Origin: Phoronis australis
Taxonomy: Eukaryota; Phoronida; Phoronidae
DNA length: 62,000 nt
NCBI GenBank assembly: GCA_002633005.1
Contig: NMRA01000531.1
Span: 78,590-140,589, forward strand
Reading direction: 5' to 3'
Positions 57,181 through 62,000 of this stretch are shown here, one piece after another. The notes beneath the pieces were generated by a model. It searched no databases and was not told the DNA's origin. It saw nothing but the letters and a program-made list of their open reading frames with translations. A program made the position numbers and the translations under genes. The stretch's first letter is position 1. The number at the start of each line of letters is the position of its first letter.

Positions 57181-60100
57181 TTGTTACTGGTTAGAATGAC
57201 TCCTTGTTACTGGACTTGTTATTGTATTTAATCCATCATTCCTTTTTGAGCAATTTTACTTATTTGCTTGTTCTTAAAGGTATTTTGAACCACTTCAATA
57301 GATTTTGATGAATAAAATAAACATAAGTTCTTCAAACCGGAGGTGGTGAGGCAACTTGTGGGAATACCCTGTATTTGATAAATGTGTTCACAGCATTGGC
57401 CAGGGTGATTTTCAGTATCGATCCCTTATTTTGTCAATGACCTGAGCAATGATGCCAGAAATAGGTGATCAAACCCAATACAACAGCAATTCAGTTGGTC
57501 ATACACACATTTTGTATTCAAAGTGATTTGTTCGCAGCATCAGGCTTCTGGTTTTGTAAACTTATAAAAAAGACTCGCAATACATTTAGGAGTATGCAAA
57601 ATATTTCAAATTGTCCAACAATACATTCAAAAGTTATCATTGTCAACAAACCTTAGCAATCACACAACTTAACTGTTGAGCGCTCTCTACGACTCTGAGC
57701 TATTCACCCACAATGCTACATGTCAGTAGGGCAATTGCTGTCCTGCTAATCATTATTTTACATCAAACTTGATTTGTCATTGTAATGACCACAAAGTTAT
57801 AATGTTGTGTAGTGAGTTTCAATGTCCACAGCAAATTTTGAAAAGATGAAAGAGGCCTGATGAATTGTTCTTCAGGTGTTACCAGTTGACTACCACTTGA
57901 AAAGTGCATTCCGTATGCGAGTTGGACACAATTCAAGATCATATGTCAAAACAGGCAGTTCCATGATTTACCAGACACACGAAAGTTACTTCACACTAAC
58001 CGGAGATTTCTGCAGTGTATGTAAGCCATAAGTGTACATTTCACTAATGGCATTTTTTGAGGCCTGAACTAGCACATTTCATCCAAAATTATGCTCAGGC
58101 ATATATTTGGCACAGTCGAATGAATAGATGCAACAAAATTATCAATATATTAACTTAATTAATACATCGTTAGTTAGATCCCCAATAAGGAATTGAAAAT
58201 TATATACGGTAGCTCCCAAAGTTTTAGTATTTCCCAAACATGTTCCTGGGGCATAATTTCCCCCAATTGCATTGGCCTAAGGCAGGTATTTTTCTTGACT
58301 GATATACGGTAGTAAACCCCTTCAGAAGCATCTATGGAGAGCACACTGTTCAAGGGCATGAAGGGACTTGGGATGTGCATGGCAACAACTATGAGGGTTA
58401 CTACCATAAATTTTAGATAATACCAGGTAGTGTACCAAATGTGACATACGATTTCATCACATGGATCATAAATTTCTTATCATAAGACCATTGACAATTT
58501 ATGGTTTATCTTTGTAATCCTGTTATGAAACGGGCCTAAGTGCATGCTTTAGTACCATTGCAAACACAGCCTCGGCTAGAAATATACGTGACTTATCGCA
58601 GTAGCCTGTCATTATGAAATGATGTGGTGCCATCAATAAAATGCATCATAAGCCACATGATTTTCCTATTTCACCTGTCTCCTCATTTTCAATTTGAGGT
58701 AGGTCACTGATTTATTTTGAATTGGTCATAATTCGGCACTCATGTCAGCTAAGTTTTCACACACCAGTTCAGACATTATGGTTGAAAGTAGTATATTAAG
58801 AAAATCACTGTGCAACTTATACTGATACTGCCAACAGGAAACAGCGCTCTAAAGTGTTGTGAAAGCACAGAAGTACCTATAACTTGACCAAATTTCAAAC
58901 AGTGCTGTGCAAGACTGTCCGAATTTACATGGACGAAGCGTAACTTGTTCAAATCACCGATACTTTGAGAGATGTTGAACATTTTTGTGTGTTGTTTTGA
59001 TAACCAGTACCACAACACATGGTGGTTGCCAAGAAATTATAAAAAAAAAACGCTGAGAAATCTCAATGTAGGATTAAGTACCACACAAAATGCAAGGCGC
59101 TGTCTACCAACTACCCTACTGCGATCTAGCTATGCCACCATTCTATTGAAAATGTCCATTCAGTACAAATATTCTGTCTACAATGAAACTGGTTTGAGGA
59201 TGTATTACAGAGGCTGTGTGATTACCTGTAAGTCAAGAATCTCCACGAGCAGATGATCTGACTCATAACACAAATGAGCTGAGGAGTTTTCAGGAAACAT
59301 TGACAATTGGACAACACAGTTTCCATGCGAATTGGACAACTGCTATGTAGCCTAGTAGAAAGATCCAATTCACTTTCCAACAGGGGCAAAATGTTTTCAA
59401 ACTTCATTGAAAACACCACTGGACTCTTTGTTTGACAGCTTAATACAGATTGCTTGTAGTGTCTAAACAATCTACTAGCTTTCTTCAGGTGTGCAGCCAC
59501 GTAGCAGAGAGACATAACACAAACAAATTAAAACATTAGCTATATTTTGAGACTGCATGTCTCCTCATCAGGCAATGAGTGAAATCAGTGAACATATACA
59601 AAGTGAAATAAACAGTAAAATACACAACAGGTTTTTCGTGACTCATCTTGAAGTGAAATGTTTTGTTTTCAACAGTTTTTAAGTTCCCGGTGTTTTTTTA
59701 CGCATTTTCCAAGTCAGTGCTTTGCGCGGATGAATGGTGATGTCAATCATACAAATAGAGGTAAGTTTCAATACTCATATCAAGCCCTTGTCATGAATAG
59801 AATGTCCCCAAAAAGCCATCACAACTCTCCTGGTTTGCACAGTGACATGACCTATTGCTTAGATCACACACACAGTGGTAGCCAAAATTCATAAAGACAC
59901 AAAAGGAAACTGGCCAATGACCAAACCCTGAGAAACCTTGGCATCCAACTGAGACTCACACTATCATGTGATAATCAGGAAATGAAACTGAAAAATCCAC
60001 AGGCTTCTGCATGTAACATGCATTTATGACATTGAGCCACCACCTCATCTATAAACCATGTGGTGTAGTTAATGTAAGATGGAAATGTAATTGACACCAG

Positions 60101-60205
60101 CAGTAACAACACATATTAATGCCTCCACACTGAGTCACCCTAGCACGAGTTGTGTATACTTAATGGAACTATTTGTGCTGGGGATACTCCACACTGTTGC
60201 AATAA
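57181..60205. other. Downstream intergenic, no gene supported
   Basis: AT-rich, with open frames of up to about 97 codons on both strands that show no domain or splice context. Nothing else recognised. Confidence 0.45.
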
Positions 60206-60209
60206 TTTA

Positions 60210-60655
60210 CTCTACCTTACACAATGTACCTAAACTACACGGTCAACGGGCACACACGCATGAACACGACTCACGAACCTGCAAACACTGTCCACTGACT
60301 CACAAACACGGGAACGGACTCACAAAACACGATCCACGCACCCAAATACACGGGACACGGACTCATATTCCCGAGGAACACACGGTTAACGGACCGCCAA
60401 ACACGGGTCACGGACTCATCGCCTTCCTGGGTCAGCTGACATCTTCATTTTGTCCGTAAACTGTGTTTGGCAGTCCGTTAACCGTGCTTCCTCGGGAATA
60501 TGAGTCCGTGTCCCGTGTACTATTTGGGTGCATGGATCGTGTTTTGTGAGTCCGTTCCCATGTTTGTGAGTCAGTGGATGGTGTTTGCAGGTCCGTGAGT
60601 CGTGTTCATGCGTCCGTTGACCGTGTAGTTTAGGTACCTTGTTACAGAGGTAGTG
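60210..60655. mobile_element. Near-palindromic (foldback) element
   Basis: Left arm about 60210-60418 and right arm about 60452-60655 are inverted copies, pairing GTACCTAAACTACACGG (60226) with CCGTGTAGTTTAGGTAC (60621-60637). The loop is about 35 bp. Each arm is made of degenerate CACGGACTCAC-type units. The two open frames with His/Thr-rich HGQRTHEHDSRTCKH text, one per strand, are mirror translations of the arms and not genes. Confidence 0.85.
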
Positions 60656-60714
60656 GTATCTTGTTCTAAGATAACTTGCTCCAGTGCAAGTCGTGATGTT
60701 GATGCAAACTTGCA

Positions 60715-61175
60715 ACAGGAGTCCTGCATTTTGAGAACCAGTTAAATGCCTGTTATTCAGTGGAGAAAATGGTGGCTTAAAATGCGGGACCCTTGTAAGT
60801 GACTATCACCAATAGTAAAACAATTTGTACAGTTTAAAATCCCAATAAAATGATTATGCTGCAGAAAATCCTGTATGACAATGATTTAATGTGTAATGGT
60901 GTGGGTCTACTGCTTACACTTATCATTCAATCCTTGGCAATGGTTGTAGCCTGTTACCTTAAGTGCAATGTGAAGATATTTTTTTCAGTTCTAACCAATT
61001 AAGTGATAGGGGTCCTGCATATTGAGAACCAGTTTTAAGCTCATTCAGTGGAGAAAAGATGGTTCTCAAATTAAGGAACCTGTGTCAGTGACTATTATCC
61101 AGTTTTAAATCAATAAAGTTTTGGACAGATTAAAATCCCAATGAAAGGGTTATTCTGTAGAAAATCCTCTGACTG
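60715..61175 (+). repeat. Spaced direct duplication (~165 bp)
   Basis: 60718-60885 and 61013-61170 share GTCCTGCAT-TTGAGAACCAG, CATTCAGTGGAGAAAA, and TTAAAATCCCAAT, in order and with small indels, 295 bp apart. Confidence 0.75.
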
Positions 61176-61562
61176 GATGACTTTTCATGTGAACTTACAC
61201 ACCCTCCAAAAGGGAGAGTTTCATATTGCAATATCTCTTAAAGGTGTGTTTTCTACCATAATTTTCCAGTGCTGCACCACATCAAAATATCTGTATCCCT
61301 CCCTCGGGATAGATGCATGGACCTAAATACATGCAACAAAACAGGTTGGCAAGTTTACAGTTTGGATAATGAAGTGGTTGCTTAGGATTTGGGTACACAT
61401 GTTGACTCAGCACTAAGAATCGGTCAATGTTTGACAACAGATTCATGAGCTCTTAAGCATATTGTACAAGTGTTGTGGTCCGGTGATGCACACAGGAACT
61501 CAAAAGTTAGTTATCTGAACACACCATTTATAACCATTTCAATAATGCTGCTGATTTTATCT

Positions 61563-61712
61563 TCAACAACTGCAATGTTCATCAACAAATACAGTGAACA
61601 ACAACATTAACAACATCATTAACAACAACAAAAGCAACAACATCAACAAAAGCAACAACATCATCAACAACAAAAGAAACATCACCAACAACAACAACAA
61701 CAATGAAAGCGC
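61563..61712 (+). repeat. AAC/ATC-rich simple repeat
   Basis: Mixed AACAAC, ATCAAC and AAAGC triplet-type sequence. Confidence 0.9.
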
Positions 61713-61718
61713 TCCTAG

Positions 61719-61955
61719 GAGCGACACTTGGCAAAATTAACAGAAAAGACGACGATAGAGACGATGACGAATATGACGACGATGGTGGCGATAATGAACA
61801 ATTCAAGTAATAATAACATTCACAAGACGAACGTAGAGGCCTGAGACATCAGTAAGTATAGGCTACAGTCTTGAGCGACACTTGGCGAAATTAACTGAAA
61901 AGACGACGACGGAGATGATGACGAATATGATGACGATGGTGATGATGCTGCAGAA
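61719..61955 (+). repeat. 154-bp-spaced duplication with GACGA-rich tract
   Basis: Copies from 61719 and 61873 share GAGCGACACTTGGC, AAATTAAC, and GAAAAGACGACGA followed by GATGACGAATATGA. Confidence 0.85.
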
Positions 61956-62000
61956 CATCATAACATTCATATGACGCACTCACTTAGATGTCATAAATCA

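Noticed and set aside
60091-60715. His/Thr-rich frames of about 100 codons on both strands
   Set aside because: Mirror translations of the two arms of a palindromic repeat.

Overview
The window looks like a piece of an animal nuclear genome, most likely a marine invertebrate (I lean to a deuterostome such as a hemichordate, cephalochordate or echinoderm; the sequence alone does not settle it). Reasons: intron-containing genes with GT/AG sites, type II Golgi glycosyltransferases, a THAP-domain transposon, CR1/L2-like and L1/Tx1-like LINEs, many MITEs, and no sign of bacterial operons. Two long N runs (19200-19681, 46980-47519) and single Ns (22584, 25633, 30389, 31444) mark assembly joins.

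The only host genes I can support are two plus-strand paralogues of the core-2 / I-branching beta-1,6-N-acetylglucosaminyltransferase family (GCNT, GT14). Gene 1 has coding exons 4168-5230 and 13215-13495 (447 aa). Gene 2 has coding exons 53840-54899 and 56445-56737 (450 aa). Both have the same structure: an AG acceptor shortly upstream of the ATG, so a 5' UTR exon not located here; a TM anchor; the Branch catalytic domain; a phase-1 intron after Ser-Phe-Lys-Gly; and a short last coding exon. About 385 bp of the catalytic domain is nearly identical between them while the flanks are clearly diverged, which suggests gene conversion.

Almost everything else is repeat. 2.6-3.7, 5.5-8.1 and 42.2-45.0 kb: a repeat family built of diverged ~145-160 bp monomers, each with a CCACTAGGNGGC core that fits the CTCF consensus. 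9.0-11.3 kb: a TIR element with nested DNA transposons, related in inverse orientation to 52.2-53.6 kb. 11.35-13.2 kb: a dead CR1/L2-like LINE abutting the last exon of gene 1. 14.1-14.4 kb: a 244-nt poly-C run. 16.2-18.06 and 46.1-48.6 kb: two copies of a TTAA-flanked transposon, the second carrying a nested THAP-coding Kolobok-like element. 21.7-22.7 and 30.1-31.9 kb: inverted copies of a ~140 bp tandem array, the second interrupted by an L1/Tx1-like LINE with a 32-bp target duplication. 25.65-30.1 and 34.7-36.4 kb: inverted copies of another repeat, the first split by a 2.7-kb hAT-like element. 48.6-50.5 and 50.9-53.7 kb: two further elements with inverted ends.

Downstream of gene 2 (57.2-62 kb) I see no gene, only a ~430-bp near-palindrome, a spaced duplication and simple repeats. 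The 3' UTR of gene 2 contains a piece homologous to the 3' end of the LINE found in gene 1's intron, and this piece carries the only obvious AATAAA signal.
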